64,000 nucleotides of DNA from Sthenelais limicola (taxonomy: Eukaryota; Annelida; Polychaeta; Phyllodocida; Sigalionidae): the NCBI GenBank assembly GCA_942159475.1, contig OW804100.1:4052627-4116626 (forward strand), read 5' to 3'. Position numbers and translations under genes: made by a program. Every line of letters starts with the position of its first letter. The first letter of the stretch is position 1. Below the pieces are notes generated by a model, which was not told the DNA's origin, searched no databases, and was given only the letters and a program-made list of their open reading frames with translations. This document shows, one piece after another, positions 1 to 7,702 of this stretch.

Positions 1-95
1 GCATTTATAACGCCTTCCTCTAGAGTGGAAGCGCAAACTGCCTCTTGCTTTTTTCTTTGCTAACATTTACTATTTTATGCTTTTATATATTGCAG

Positions 96-1085
96 AAAGA
101 CGAACCTTTGGATCTTTCCATAAAGTCTTCAAATGCAGATTCGCCAACTGGGGAAAAAGTGGCGTTTAAACGTCCTAAAACTCCAGAGTTAAATGCATCG
201 ACAAGCGGGAAAAGCGCCACTAGCTCAAAAAAACCAAGACCCACCCCAACGGTTTCAATGATGAATCCTACACCTTCAACTTTTTCTGCAGCAGTACCCC
301 CATCCCCAACTCTTCTTGGACGCAATCTTCCTTCTCCTACCAGATTCTATAAGCGAGCTAATTCTCCAAACGCTCGCCCTTCTGAACTTCTTGGTCTTAA
401 AAGTTTTTCTAACACCCGTTCTGTGCTAGACCATTTCAAGCGCCTGGAAGACGAAGAAATTCAGTTCATCAACGCCTGCTACTCCCCATCAAAGTTTAGG
501 GAAGATGGTGGGAGTCAGTATACTAACCCTCCTTCATCACCGTCGACTGGACAGGTTGGAGAAGATGAAGAATACCAGGAGTATCAATCCCCTGTTAAAA
601 TAGCTGAAAATCTATTTTTTGAACACGGGGAATGGCGTGGTGAAAGGCGCTTCTCGCTTAGAAAGTGGGAGCAATCCCCTTGCGAACCGCACGACTTAGT
701 GAGAACGACAAAAGGAGTTGTTCTGACGTATGGGCGATTACACGGATTAATTGAACTTATCGACTTGATAGATTCATGGTTACAGCAGGCTCCTACGTCT
801 CCGGAACAGTTTCGCCACCACATTGGAGGCGGTCTGGTAGTTTCCGTATCAAGAAAGTTTTATGGAGTGGATGTGAGGGAATGGTTTTCCCCCGACGCAC
901 ACAAAATTTGCCCTTCTAAAAGAGGAGTTTTTTTAAAGGTTCATGAATGGAGTAGTTTTAAAGAAGCGATAACATATCTGAAAGCTATGCATCCATCCAT
1001 CATGAATGAAAAACTGTGCAAATGTGATGATGGAGAATCATGCAGGGAATGTAACACCTTTGCTGCAACAGCTGCATTTATATAA
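96..1085 (+). CDS. PC4/SUB1-like DNA-binding protein with PLDLS motif (3' exon)
   Basis: The reading frame starts at a clear splice acceptor (pyrimidine-rich tract then TGCAG, ending at 95), so the 5' exon lies outside the window. Seen: KDEPLDLS directly after the acceptor, which matches the PxDLS motif that binds the CtBP co-repressor (known from adenovirus E1A). Next come about 180 residues of Ser/Pro-rich, low-complexity sequence. The C-terminal region, about residues 255 to 320 of the frame, has the PC4 (p15/SUB1) pattern: VSVSRKFYGVDVREWF, then PSKRGVFL, then a W-containing final helix. PC4 domains bind single-stranded DNA and act as transcription coactivators. The tail contains LCKCD, similar to the Rb-binding LxCxE motif but with Asp. 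Inference: an early regulator of host and viral transcription. The domain match is by eye; a role in cell-cycle control is speculative. Confidence 0.75.
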   Translation, partial: KDEPLDLSIKSSNADSPTGEKVAFKRPKTPELNASTSGKSATSSKKPRPTPTVSMMNPTPSTFSAAVPPSPTLLGRNLPSPTRFYKRANSPNARPSELLGLKSFSNTRSVLDHFKRLEDEEIQFINACYSPSKFREDGGSQYTNPPSSPSTGQVGEDEEYQEYQSPVKIAENLFFEHGEWRGERRFSLRKWEQSPCEPHDLVRTTKGVVLTYGRLHGLIELIDLIDSWLQQAPTSPEQFRHHIGGGLVVSVSRKFYGVDVREWFSPDAHKICPSKRGVFLKVHEWSSFKEAITYLKAMHPSIMNEKLCKCDDGESCRECNTFAATAAFI

Positions 1086-1165
1086 TTTTGGTTATTGCAT
1101 GCATTAAATATTGGATATGCTTTATGTGCATTGTAACTGCTTTATTATTGCAAGAAAAAAAAAAA

Positions 1166-1171
1166 AATAAA
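1166..1171 (+). terminator. AATAAA polyadenylation signal
   Basis: The AATAAA lies in an A-rich stretch about 80 bases downstream of the stop codon of the PC4-like gene, on the same strand. It is the nearest signal for that transcript. Confidence 0.5.
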
Positions 1172-1244
1172 AAAAATGAAAAAACCATCTCATTAGTTTT
1201 GTTGCTTTCCACCAGTCGATAGACTCAATTTTGCACCCCGCCCA

Positions 1245-1250
1245 TATAAA
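1245..1250 (+). promoter_or_regulatory. TATA box of small left-arm transcript
   Basis: TATAAAA follows a GC-rich patch (CCCGCCCA). The first downstream ATG is at 1289 and an AATAAA at 1690 closes the unit, so TATA, short ORFs and poly(A) signal make a compact transcription unit. Confidence 0.5.
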
Positions 1251-1288
1251 ACGCTCGCTATTAAATTATTGGTCATTACTTGTTAGGA

Positions 1289-1441
1289 ATGCGATTTGTA
1301 AAGACTTGTTTATTATTACTTTGCTTTTCAAACTGTTGCTCGCGCAAAAGTCGTAACACAACCATCACTAAAAAGAACGCACGCTTTCGACGTCAACACA
1401 CCATCAGACATACTAATGGATTATTTAAAGAATATTTTTAA
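1289..1441 (+). CDS. Small secreted or membrane-anchored basic protein (50 aa), hypothetical
   Basis: This is the first ATG downstream of the TATA box at 1245. The product starts with Met-Arg and a short hydrophobic Cys/Leu-rich core (about residues 4 to 18) that looks like a signal peptide or anchor. A very basic tail rich in Arg, Lys, Asn and His follows. It overlaps the next ORF in another frame, so one transcript could give both by leaky scanning. No family is recognised; support is position behind a promoter and composition only. Confidence 0.3.
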   Translation: MRFVKTCLLLLCFSNCCSRKSRNTTITKKNARFRRQHTIRHTNGLFKEYF

Positions 1442-1667
1442 AGTTGTAAACGTTTTAATGTGTAAGAATAAACAGCTGGTTTTAATCGCTGTTACCTTGT
1501 TGTTTGGAATAGTGTATAAACACGCGCGCAAATTCAAATGTCTAATGTATAGATCGGTTAACACCACACAATTACATGTGCAGAAGCAAAGGAGATTCTG
1601 GTTTACACTGTATTGCAAATTAAAGGATAGAATCGATATATGTATGACACAAATTATTCGCCTATAA
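1416..1667 (+). CDS. Small single-pass membrane protein (83 aa), hypothetical
   Basis: An ATG-started frame of 83 codons lies between the TATA box at 1245 and the AATAAA at 1690. A hydrophobic segment at about residues 21 to 34 (LVLIAVTLLFGIVY) could span a membrane, followed by a basic, aromatic-rich C-terminal half. The opposite strand is also open here but has no matching promoter arrangement. The family is unknown. Confidence 0.35.
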   Translation: MDYLKNIFKVVNVLMCKNKQLVLIAVTLLFGIVYKHARKFKCLMYRSVNTTQLHVQKQRRFWFTLYCKLKDRIDICMTQIIRL

Positions 1668-1689
1668 ACAATTGATCGTTTTGCTCGTG

Positions 1690-1695
1690 AATAAA
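1690..1695 (+). terminator. AATAAA polyadenylation signal
   Basis: AATAAA lies 23 bases after the stop codon of the 83-aa ORF and would close the transcript that starts near the TATA box at 1245. Confidence 0.5.
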
Positions 1696-1794
1696 AGAAA
1701 CAACGCATCACAACTTACTAGTTTTTTTCATTTATTATCTTAATGAACGGATTTAACGCTATTTTCCAGACATGTATTACGCATCACCAATTCT

Positions 1795-2051
1795 TCAATC
1801 TGCCCCAATTAAATCCGCCAACCAATCGTGCTCTGCAGCTGAAATGATTGTGTGAAACACGTCTATAAAACTGGGTGCGAATGTATCATGTACAAACATA
1901 CACGCATCACAATCATCAACATATGAATTTGATAGCAGATAACAAATAGAAATAAAGAATATTCACCTCCTTTTTGACTATCGTTCAAATAGTCTAAATC
2001 GTTCATGCCCTCCCTATAAAAACAATAATAAACAACATGTTCACACCACAT
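1795..2051 (-). CDS. Small spliced acidic-tailed protein, hypothetical
   Basis: Proposed exons (minus strand) are 2051 to 1967 and 1838 to 1795. The donor GTGAAT and the acceptor ATTTCAG are compatible in phase 1, and the joined frame gives about 42 residues from the ATG at 2051, or about 27 from the ATG at 2006. The C-terminus is acidic and amphipathic (DWLADLIGAD). A TATAAATA on the minus strand near 2145 could drive it. Neighbouring left-arm genes are also spliced, which makes this plausible, but the gene is very short and has no recognisable family. Confidence 0.3.
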
Positions 2052-2195
2052 TTGCACAAACGAGTGTTTACACACATCTCCCCCCCCCTATTTAGCAAAA
2101 AAACTCCACACTAATGAACATACGCAGTTTAAGACTGACTATTTATATTAAAAACTACCCTAGAACGAACCCCCTGATGTAAAAAGTAATCGTGC

Positions 2196-2700
2196 TTACT
2201 TGTTGATTAAGTCGATCTCTTCAATAAGATCGTCCAGCGTTACGGTGCAAAGTTCCGCATACGTCTCTTCGCCCATAAGAGGAGACGGGGTCGTAGCAGA
2301 GGTTGATGGTTTGGAATCAGCTTCTTCAGAATCGCTGTTACTTGTATCGACTATTCTGTTTTTGCCTGGTGAAACACATGTTGGGGATGCGGCCTCATCC
2401 GACGATATGCATACAGGAGATATCCTACCACCGGGTAGAGTACATGCTTCCTCTGCAGGGGGTGGGGAGGACGCAGGGTCCACCCTCCTCCTTTTCTTAA
2501 GGGGAAGCGTGCTTTCCCTTATACGCTGTTCGACGTATTTTTCAATCTCCTTTTGGAAGTTGGAGGTGATTAAGCTGAAAAATAAAGGGGTGGGGTGGGG
2601 TAATTTTAAAATTATAAACCGAGTTTAAAAGGAATAAATTAGCTTAATGGTAAACTCAACCCTTTCCCTAAACAGTCACTCACCTTAGTTTCGAATCCAT
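2196..2700 (-). CDS. Spliced small nuclear protein with SV40-type nuclear localisation signal (131 aa)
   Basis: Exon 1 is 2700 to 2684 (ATG plus five codons) and ends at a perfect donor, GTGAGT. The intron of 109 bases ends in TTTTTCAG, and exon 2 runs from 2574 to 2196. The junction is phase 2 and the joined frame is open. After about 28 residues with a short helical, coiled-coil-like stretch comes PLKKRRRVDP, close to the classic SV40 T-antigen nuclear import signal. A Ser/Pro/acidic region follows, then a very acidic hydrophobic C-terminus (TLDDLIEEIDLI) of the kind seen in transactivation segments. It lies in the accessory arm, so a regulatory nuclear role is inferred. The overlapping plus-strand 142-codon frame has no such logic and is taken as a shadow. 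Confidence 0.6.
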
Positions 2701-2786
2701 TTTGCAGTCTATGTCTATGTTGTGTCGCAAAAGCTCCAATATAAGTGAATCTGTGTTGGGAGTAGCAAGGGTTTAAATAATGTCGG

Positions 2787-3035
2787 TGTGAGCAGGCGGA
2801 ATTATTTTATCAGATTTTTAATCGTTCTCTAACCCTCTTCAGCATGCACTGTGACCTTCCCTCCCATTATTTATGCACTACAATCCCCCTCCCATTATTC
2901 CATCTCACACGACGGCCCAATATGAGCAGACGGACATATGCACTTTAATCGTTTTCTAACCCTTTACAGCATGCACTGTAATCCCTCCTCCCATTATTTC
3001 ATTTTACACGGTGGGTCAATATGAGCAGATAAGTA
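2787..3035. repeat. Direct repeat, about 130-140 bp, two diverged copies in left arm
   Basis: The phrases GAGCAG(G/A)CGGA, TTTAATCGTT(C/T)TCTAACCCT, CAGCATGCACTGT and CCTCCCATTATTT each occur twice in the same order, from about 2790 and from about 2922. This part of the 2.7 to 3.25 kb gap holds no convincing gene. Confidence 0.6.
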
Positions 3036-3255
3036 GACTCAAATAAAGATATGTCTGCAATGTTAGGATTATATCGACTTAACTCAACAAGTGGTTGCGT
3101 ATGAATAAAGGTTTGATCACGCAGTCGTCCTACGGGCCCAAGTGTTACTGCATCGCTTCCATTACATAACCGGATAACGCTTGCAGCAAATGCATATCGA
3201 CCTAGGGAACCTATACTAAGCACTTTGAACACATTTTCCTTTAAGTTAAATTATT

Positions 3256-3516
3256 TTGAATCAAATTGCAATAAGAATGTTTATTTATTTTTTTTTGTTG
3301 TGTTTGATGCACACGCATAAGTACAGAAAAGCGCGTCAGTACAGCATCCAGAAATGCATGAGCGCGAAACGGATACCCTTTACAGACACTCCCAGCGAGT
3401 GTAGACGGCGCTACACCCGCTGGGGGTGTATCATTCCAAAATGCAAGCACACACTTCCAGCTTTAAATAGCGCGCATGCCCCCTCCTTCCAACCAACAGA
3501 ATATGCATTCCCATGA
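3256..3516 (+). CDS. Weak candidate: small Cys-containing ORF with hydrophobic N-terminus
   Basis: From an internal ATG at 3277 the product starts with a hydrophobic run (MFIYFFLLCL) like a signal peptide, then a basic region with several cysteines. A 69-codon frame on the other strand overlaps it almost fully, and a 14-bp stem-loop lies inside it, so coding is uncertain. It is listed because the 3.2 to 3.65 kb gap otherwise has no gene. No family is recognised. Confidence 0.2.
   Translation: MNQIAIRMFIYFFLLCLMHTHKYRKARQYSIQKCMSAKRIPFTDTPSECRRRYTRWGCIIPKCKHTLPALNSAHAPSFQPTEYAFP
3391..3424. other. Stem-loop, 14-bp stem with 6-base loop
   Basis: The left arm at 3391-3404 pairs with 3411-3424 with one mismatch, with the loop ACGGCG between. 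It lies in a non-conserved gap of the left arm. Its role is unknown. Confidence 0.5.
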
Positions 3517-3668
3517 TTTTACATTTAGATGCAGTCATAATATAATGTTGAAATCGCTTTATTAGGACATATTTAATATTTTACGCGGCGGCTATTCACA
3601 CGCACACACATGTAAACACAGACCATCCCGCGTGCAATCACCGGCCGGCTCGATCGCAAGGTGGGAGG

Positions 3669-5211
3669 ATGCACGTATCAGTATCTTTGCTTCTTTTGGC
3701 GGTGACAAGTTATGTCACCGCCGAATATGATTGTGGACCGATCGAGGATACATGCTCCTGCACTGCAAACTCGATCAAATGCTTTGCAGGAGGGTATCCT
3801 CGATCGGTATCGATCGCCAAGAGCGCCGTACACCACATACGGCTCGAAAGGGTGTACATCTCGGTGTACGACCCGGCTTTTTTTTCCTCCTTTTTTAACT
3901 TGAAGTCTGCAGAAATAGTAAACACCCTTCTACCATTCGACTGTTCCACCATCCCCGAGTGGACAAGATTCCAGTTGAAAAGCCAATGTCCACCACCTCG
4001 ACCGACAACCCCGAAGCTGTCATTTCGCCACGACAAACCCTTTCTACCACCCGTAAAACACGTCCCTCAACCCCCTCCCAGAAACCCTGCTGATGAAGAC
4101 GACGATGATGGTAAACAATGAAATCATAACATGTGTTCTCATTCATTTGTTTGCATTCCACGCCTATCAATGAAGCAGATAATAATTTAAAATCATGTCA
4201 TGTGCCACCATTCATTTGTTTAAAAATTAAGTCTGTCAATCGCGCCGATGCTAAAATGATACACAAACGCTTCATGACCCATCAATATTTGTCATTTTTG
4301 TCCCTCAACTTAACGACATAAGGCAATCATCCACCCTAAATCACTTATTTTATTGCATAGCGTGTGTTACCATTTATTTGTTTACAAATTACGTCTATTA
4401 ACGCAACAAATGCTAAAATTTGTAAAACAAATAATAATTTAAATCATTGTTATTAAATCACTTATTTTGAAATCATGATTATAACTCTCATTACAGACGA
4501 AGTTTCCTCTACACGCCTCCCAGACACCTCTTCACCTCTCCCAACGACCTCGCCCATCCCAGACAGCTCTCCCCTTTCTACAACCTCGCCCATCCCAGAC
4601 TCATCTTCTTCTTCTCCGCCTCCAACAGCCTCCCCCATCCCACACTCTTCTCCAATCCAACCTTCTCCTGTCCAACCGTCAGCAGATCCGTCTACGATGC
4701 CTTTACCATCAACTCCAGGCGTTCAACCAGAACTGATCGCAGGGCTGATCGCCGCATTTGGCGTTTTGTCGGTGGGCGGCGCATGCACCGGAGCATGGTG
4801 CGCAAGAAGGCTTTTGGTGCGGCGGGAGATGGCGCGGCGCGAACGCCATAGAAGACAGAGGAGAGGAAACACGGTTAGATAATATACAACCGCTGACTAA
4901 AGTCAGGCGAATTTAGCGAATATTTTAGCAGAATACTTTCTTAATTATTTCAAAACATAATGCACATTTCCTTTTCAACATGTTAAATTGTTATAGCCGA
5001 GTTGGTTTTTTTTTTTAATTTTTTTTTCTTATAATTATTTTAGAGGAAGGTACACGAAACAGCGGAGGAAAGCTTCAGAAGTGCGGTTTATTCCGATTCG
5101 TGCGGGAGCAGGTTGCACCGAAGCGGCGGAAAGGTGAAAGACTCAACGTCTGCCGAGCACACAGAGACGATGGAGACGGTCGTCGAAACTCTGGGAACAT
5201 GTCATCTTTAA
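3669..5211 (+). CDS. Spliced type I membrane glycoprotein, mucin-like (328 aa)
   Basis: Three exons: 3669-4110, 4497-4873 and 5044-5211. Donors GTAAAC and GTTAGA, and acceptors CATTACAG and ATTTTAG behind a T-rich tract, join in phase 1 and phase 0. If the second intron is kept, the protein stops two codons into it at 4882 (275 aa). The product has a signal peptide (about residues 1-18, hydrophobic LLLLAV core) and a roughly 110-residue ectodomain with about eight cysteines. A Pro/Ser/Thr-rich stalk with PIPDSS-type repeats suits O-glycosylation. One transmembrane helix (LIAGLIAAFGVLSVGGA) is followed by a strongly basic stop-transfer stretch and a Ser/Thr/Glu-rich tail. Inference: a surface protein of the virus-like element. 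No known fusion protein or receptor-binding family is recognised. It converges on the capsid gene. Confidence 0.65.
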
Positions 5212-5235
5212 AGTGTATGTACAAACAACATAATG

Positions 5236-5241
5236 TTTTAT
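5236..5241 (-). terminator. Poly(A) signal for capsid block
   Basis: TTTATT on the plus strand gives AATAAA on the minus strand, about 85 bases beyond the major capsid protein stop codon. The T-rich region at 5305-5320 lies between. Confidence 0.4.
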
Positions 5242-5325
5242 TTATGAGTTATATTTTTTTATTTCTTTAATTGACAGACATAAAATAACAACGCTTGTAA
5301 TACATTTTTTTTTTTGTTGACATAA

Positions 5326-6633
5326 TTACATAGCCTTAACATTTCTGACCATGTCAACCTCAACCATTCCTTGAGATTTACAGTAAACAAATGCTGTGAC
5401 AGCATTAGGCAATTCTTTATTGAATGTGGCGGCTAAACGAGTTTGACCCTTTCTAATGAGAGGCACAATACCCTCTTCTGAACAGTGTGACATTGAAATG
5501 TTAAAGTTGAAAAATACGTTGTTGTCTTTAAACGCATCATAGCTGCAAAATACTGAGTCTGATCCGTCCACCCTTTTCATCGAGTTGTATGCTTGCATGT
5601 AGTTTCCTTCTGAAAAGTCACATTTAATGGACTCTCCAGGAAGACTTTGTCCATCCACAAAAAACCCAAGTTCTCCAATGTGGAAGTGAGAAAGTTTGTA
5701 CGGAGATTTGGAAAAATCTCCGCTGGAGCGATCAGAATCAACAAAGAAAACACAAACTGAATCCGGAACAGTATCCATTAATATGTTGTTTACGCTCCAC
5801 TCTCTCACGCCCTTTGATATAACATAGCTTCTCACTTCTTCTTTAGGGAATGAGTAGATGGCCGGATGATCTTTCAACACCTCGTTGTGAGCAAGCATTA
5901 TGCTTGGGTTTATTTTAATGTGACACGCTTTAAAAACCGCGTCTTTTATAGCAAGTCTGTATTTTTTGGTTGAATCGCCACTGCACAGCCTAAATTCGTC
6001 TGACGCTTGATGTAAAACAATTTTGACAGAAACTCCGTTAATCAAAGGTTTGGACATGTTAAGGACACCCATTCTTAAAGGACCCTCAAACTCTACATTC
6101 TTTCCAGCCTTTGTGAAGAGAAACCTTTTTTTGAACCCGTTGTTAGCTCCCTCTCCTGAACTATCGAATGAATCTATTGTACCACTATCTATCCAATACC
6201 CTTGTGTATACAACGATGTAGCCCTTTCGTCAGAAGTCGATGTCAAAAGAACGTCTGCATACGATTTGTAAGCAAAGTTTACGCCTACACCCGATCCTAC
6301 TGGGGTGTCGTTCAGCAAAACCTCTACCTGTCTAAACATAGTGCCCAAAGCGTTGTTTGCAAGCGCGACTTTTGTGTCCTCCGCCCCAATTTTCAGTCCG
6401 GTCTCAACGTTTTCTATGCATACTTTTACATAAAGCAGACTGTTCTTTAAAGAAATGTAATCTCCCGAATGTCCGCTTAGATAAAACTGAATTGGAGAAC
6501 CTTGAGTAATCGTGCTGACTGGGCGATAACTGCGCATCTCCCTTCCCCGAACAGCAGCATCTGCATTCACTGGAGAGAATATATTCAACTCTTCCCCATG
6601 AGCCTCAGCAAAATTTTCTCGCATATACTCCAT
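5326..6633 (-). CDS. Major capsid protein, double jelly roll (hexon-like)
   Basis: The 435-codon frame starts at an ATG at 6633 and is uninterrupted. Its opening region (SPIQFYLSGHSGDYISL, followed by SLLYVKV) and the spacing of beta-rich segments match the double-jelly-roll major capsid proteins of Maverick and adintovirus elements. These form the pseudo-hexameric capsomers of an icosahedral shell. It lies last in the minus-strand block after core-like and penton-like genes, the expected morphogenesis cluster. No break is seen, so the protein should fold. Identification is by pattern and context; a structure prediction would settle it. Confidence 0.85.
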   Translation of the reverse strand: MEYMRENFAEAHGEELNIFSPVNADAAVRGREMRSYRPVSTITQGSPIQFYLSGHSGDYISLKNSLLYVKVCIENVETGLKIGAEDTKVALANNALGTMFRQVEVLLNDTPVGSGVGVNFAYKSYADVLLTSTSDERATSLYTQGYWIDSGTIDSFDSSGEGANNGFKKRFLFTKAGKNVEFEGPLRMGVLNMSKPLINGVSVKIVLHQASDEFRLCSGDSTKKYRLAIKDAVFKACHIKINPSIMLAHNEVLKDHPAIYSFPKEEVRSYVISKGVREWSVNNILMDTVPDSVCVFFVDSDRSSGDFSKSPYKLSHFHIGELGFFVDGQSLPGESIKCDFSEGNYMQAYNSMKRVDGSDSVFCSYDAFKDNNVFFNFNISMSHCSEEGIVPLIRKGQTRLAATFNKELPNAVTAFVYCKSQGMVEVDMVRNVKAM

Positions 6634-6638
6634 AATGA

Positions 6639-7016
6639 TTACTTTTTACTCGACTTCTTATTTGCAGACGTCCTCTTCTTTGCAGTTGCGGAAGCAGAGT
6701 GATTCCTTTTAAGAGATTTAACGAAATTTATAGTTTTTGAACTTGAGTTCGAAATGCTGACGGGGTGGATGATTTTATCAAGAGATTTTACCCCCTCTTC
6801 TTCCCTCTGCTGCTCTTTCGCCATTACTTTCGCCTGCTTTATTGTTTGCTCAGTCTCGCTTACCATCCCCTTAGACCCGCCTGTTTGCTTTTCTTCCTTC
6901 CCGGATGAAGTCTTAAGCATGTATACCCCACCTTTGGGGTTGAATTTTTTCTTGAGAAGATTGTTATAATGACTTGTCCACTTTTCAGTTGAAGGAGTGT
7001 ATGGGAGGAGAGCCAT
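6639..7016 (-). CDS. Basic virion core-like protein (125 aa)
   Basis: The start is placed at the ATG at 7016 (MALLPYTPS), 16 bases after the penton-like stop codon. An earlier ATG in the same frame at 7091 would overlap that gene. The protein is Lys/Ser-rich and ends in a strongly basic tail (KKRTSANKKSSKK) that would bind nucleic acid. The stop codon is five bases from the capsid ATG. A small basic protein in this slot, between minor and major capsid genes, is typical of these elements and is usually thought to be a DNA-condensing or cement component. The family assignment is by position and composition. Confidence 0.65.
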   Translation of the reverse strand: MALLPYTPSTEKWTSHYNNLLKKKFNPKGGVYMLKTSSGKEEKQTGGSKGMVSETEQTIKQAKVMAKEQQREEEGVKSLDKIIHPVSISNSSSKTINFVKSLKRNHSASATAKKRTSANKKSSKK

Positions 7017-7032
7017 GCTCGTTTTTTCAAGT

Positions 7033-7629
7033 TTAGCTTTTTGCGCGGATGTGTAGTGTACAGCAAGCCTTACCAGAAGATAATAACACATGTTTAAACG
7101 ATTCAGTGACTTTTATACTCATGCGTATCGTCTGTATGACTGATTGACCTATTGCAAAGTACAGCGGGGTCGGGTGAGATTTGACAGGCAGAGTGTCAAA
7201 CATGGCAATAATAGGAGCGTACACACCATGCACATAGCTAGGTCTTACAATGCTGCAATGCACTTCCATCCCCACTTTCTTAATCAATTTTCTGTTCTTT
7301 ATTTTTTGATTTATGGTATAAGGTTTTGTTTCTTCTTCCTTCAATTCAACTAACCGCTTTAATAGTTTTTCAGTTTCGCTGTATTGCCCTATATCATCTG
7401 TCGGCTCGAACGCTTTTTCTACTTCCCTACTCACAACTTCGACTTCTCTGTTCTGTTTTTCGTTCAACACCGATATATACCCCTGTTTATCTATAATAGT
7501 AAAATCGATTAGACAACATTCCCATGCACCGCTAAGCAGTATCGACTTTTCTAATGAGAATGTAAAGTCCAATGCACAGTTTGATGGGTATGCGTCTGCG
7601 TTGTCTGTTGAGCAAGCAAAAATGTACAT
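7033..7629 (-). CDS. Penton-like minor capsid protein (single jelly roll, 198 aa)
   Basis: The start is the first in-frame ATG at 7629; the frame upstream has only a TTG. The N-terminal part (NADAYPSNCALDFTF and LLSGAWECCLIDFTI) is the recognisable pattern of Maverick minor capsid proteins, which sit at the capsid five-fold vertices. A central charged region (about residues 65-110) is predicted helical and could be an insertion in the jelly roll. It is followed downstream by the core-like and major capsid genes with short gaps. It is intact. Confidence 0.75.
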   Translation of the reverse strand: MYIFACSTDNADAYPSNCALDFTFSLEKSILLSGAWECCLIDFTIIDKQGYISVLNEKQNREVEVVSREVEKAFEPTDDIGQYSETEKLLKRLVELKEEETKPYTINQKIKNRKLIKKVGMEVHCSIVRPSYVHGVYAPIIAMFDTLPVKSHPTPLYFAIGQSVIQTIRMSIKVTESFKHVLLSSGKACCTLHIRAKS

Positions 7630-7702
7630 GATTACCGCCTGTTTGACTACTTCCAAGTGCGACGATTAAAGTTGTGAGTTTGTATAAATACACTTTCCCA
7701 CC

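Noticed and set aside
2200..2628. 142-codon plus-strand open frame
   Set aside because: It lies opposite the spliced minus-strand gene that has a start, splice sites, nuclear signal and acidic tail. The plus frame has only Ser/Leu-rich composition expected of an antisense shadow.
2999..3232. 77-codon minus-strand frame in the Maverick left arm
   Set aside because: It has no promoter, splice or family signal, and part of it overlaps the direct repeat.
3241..3450. 69-codon minus-strand frame
   Set aside because: It overlaps the opposite-strand candidate and the stem-loop; neither strand is convincing, so only the plus ORF was kept, at low confidence.
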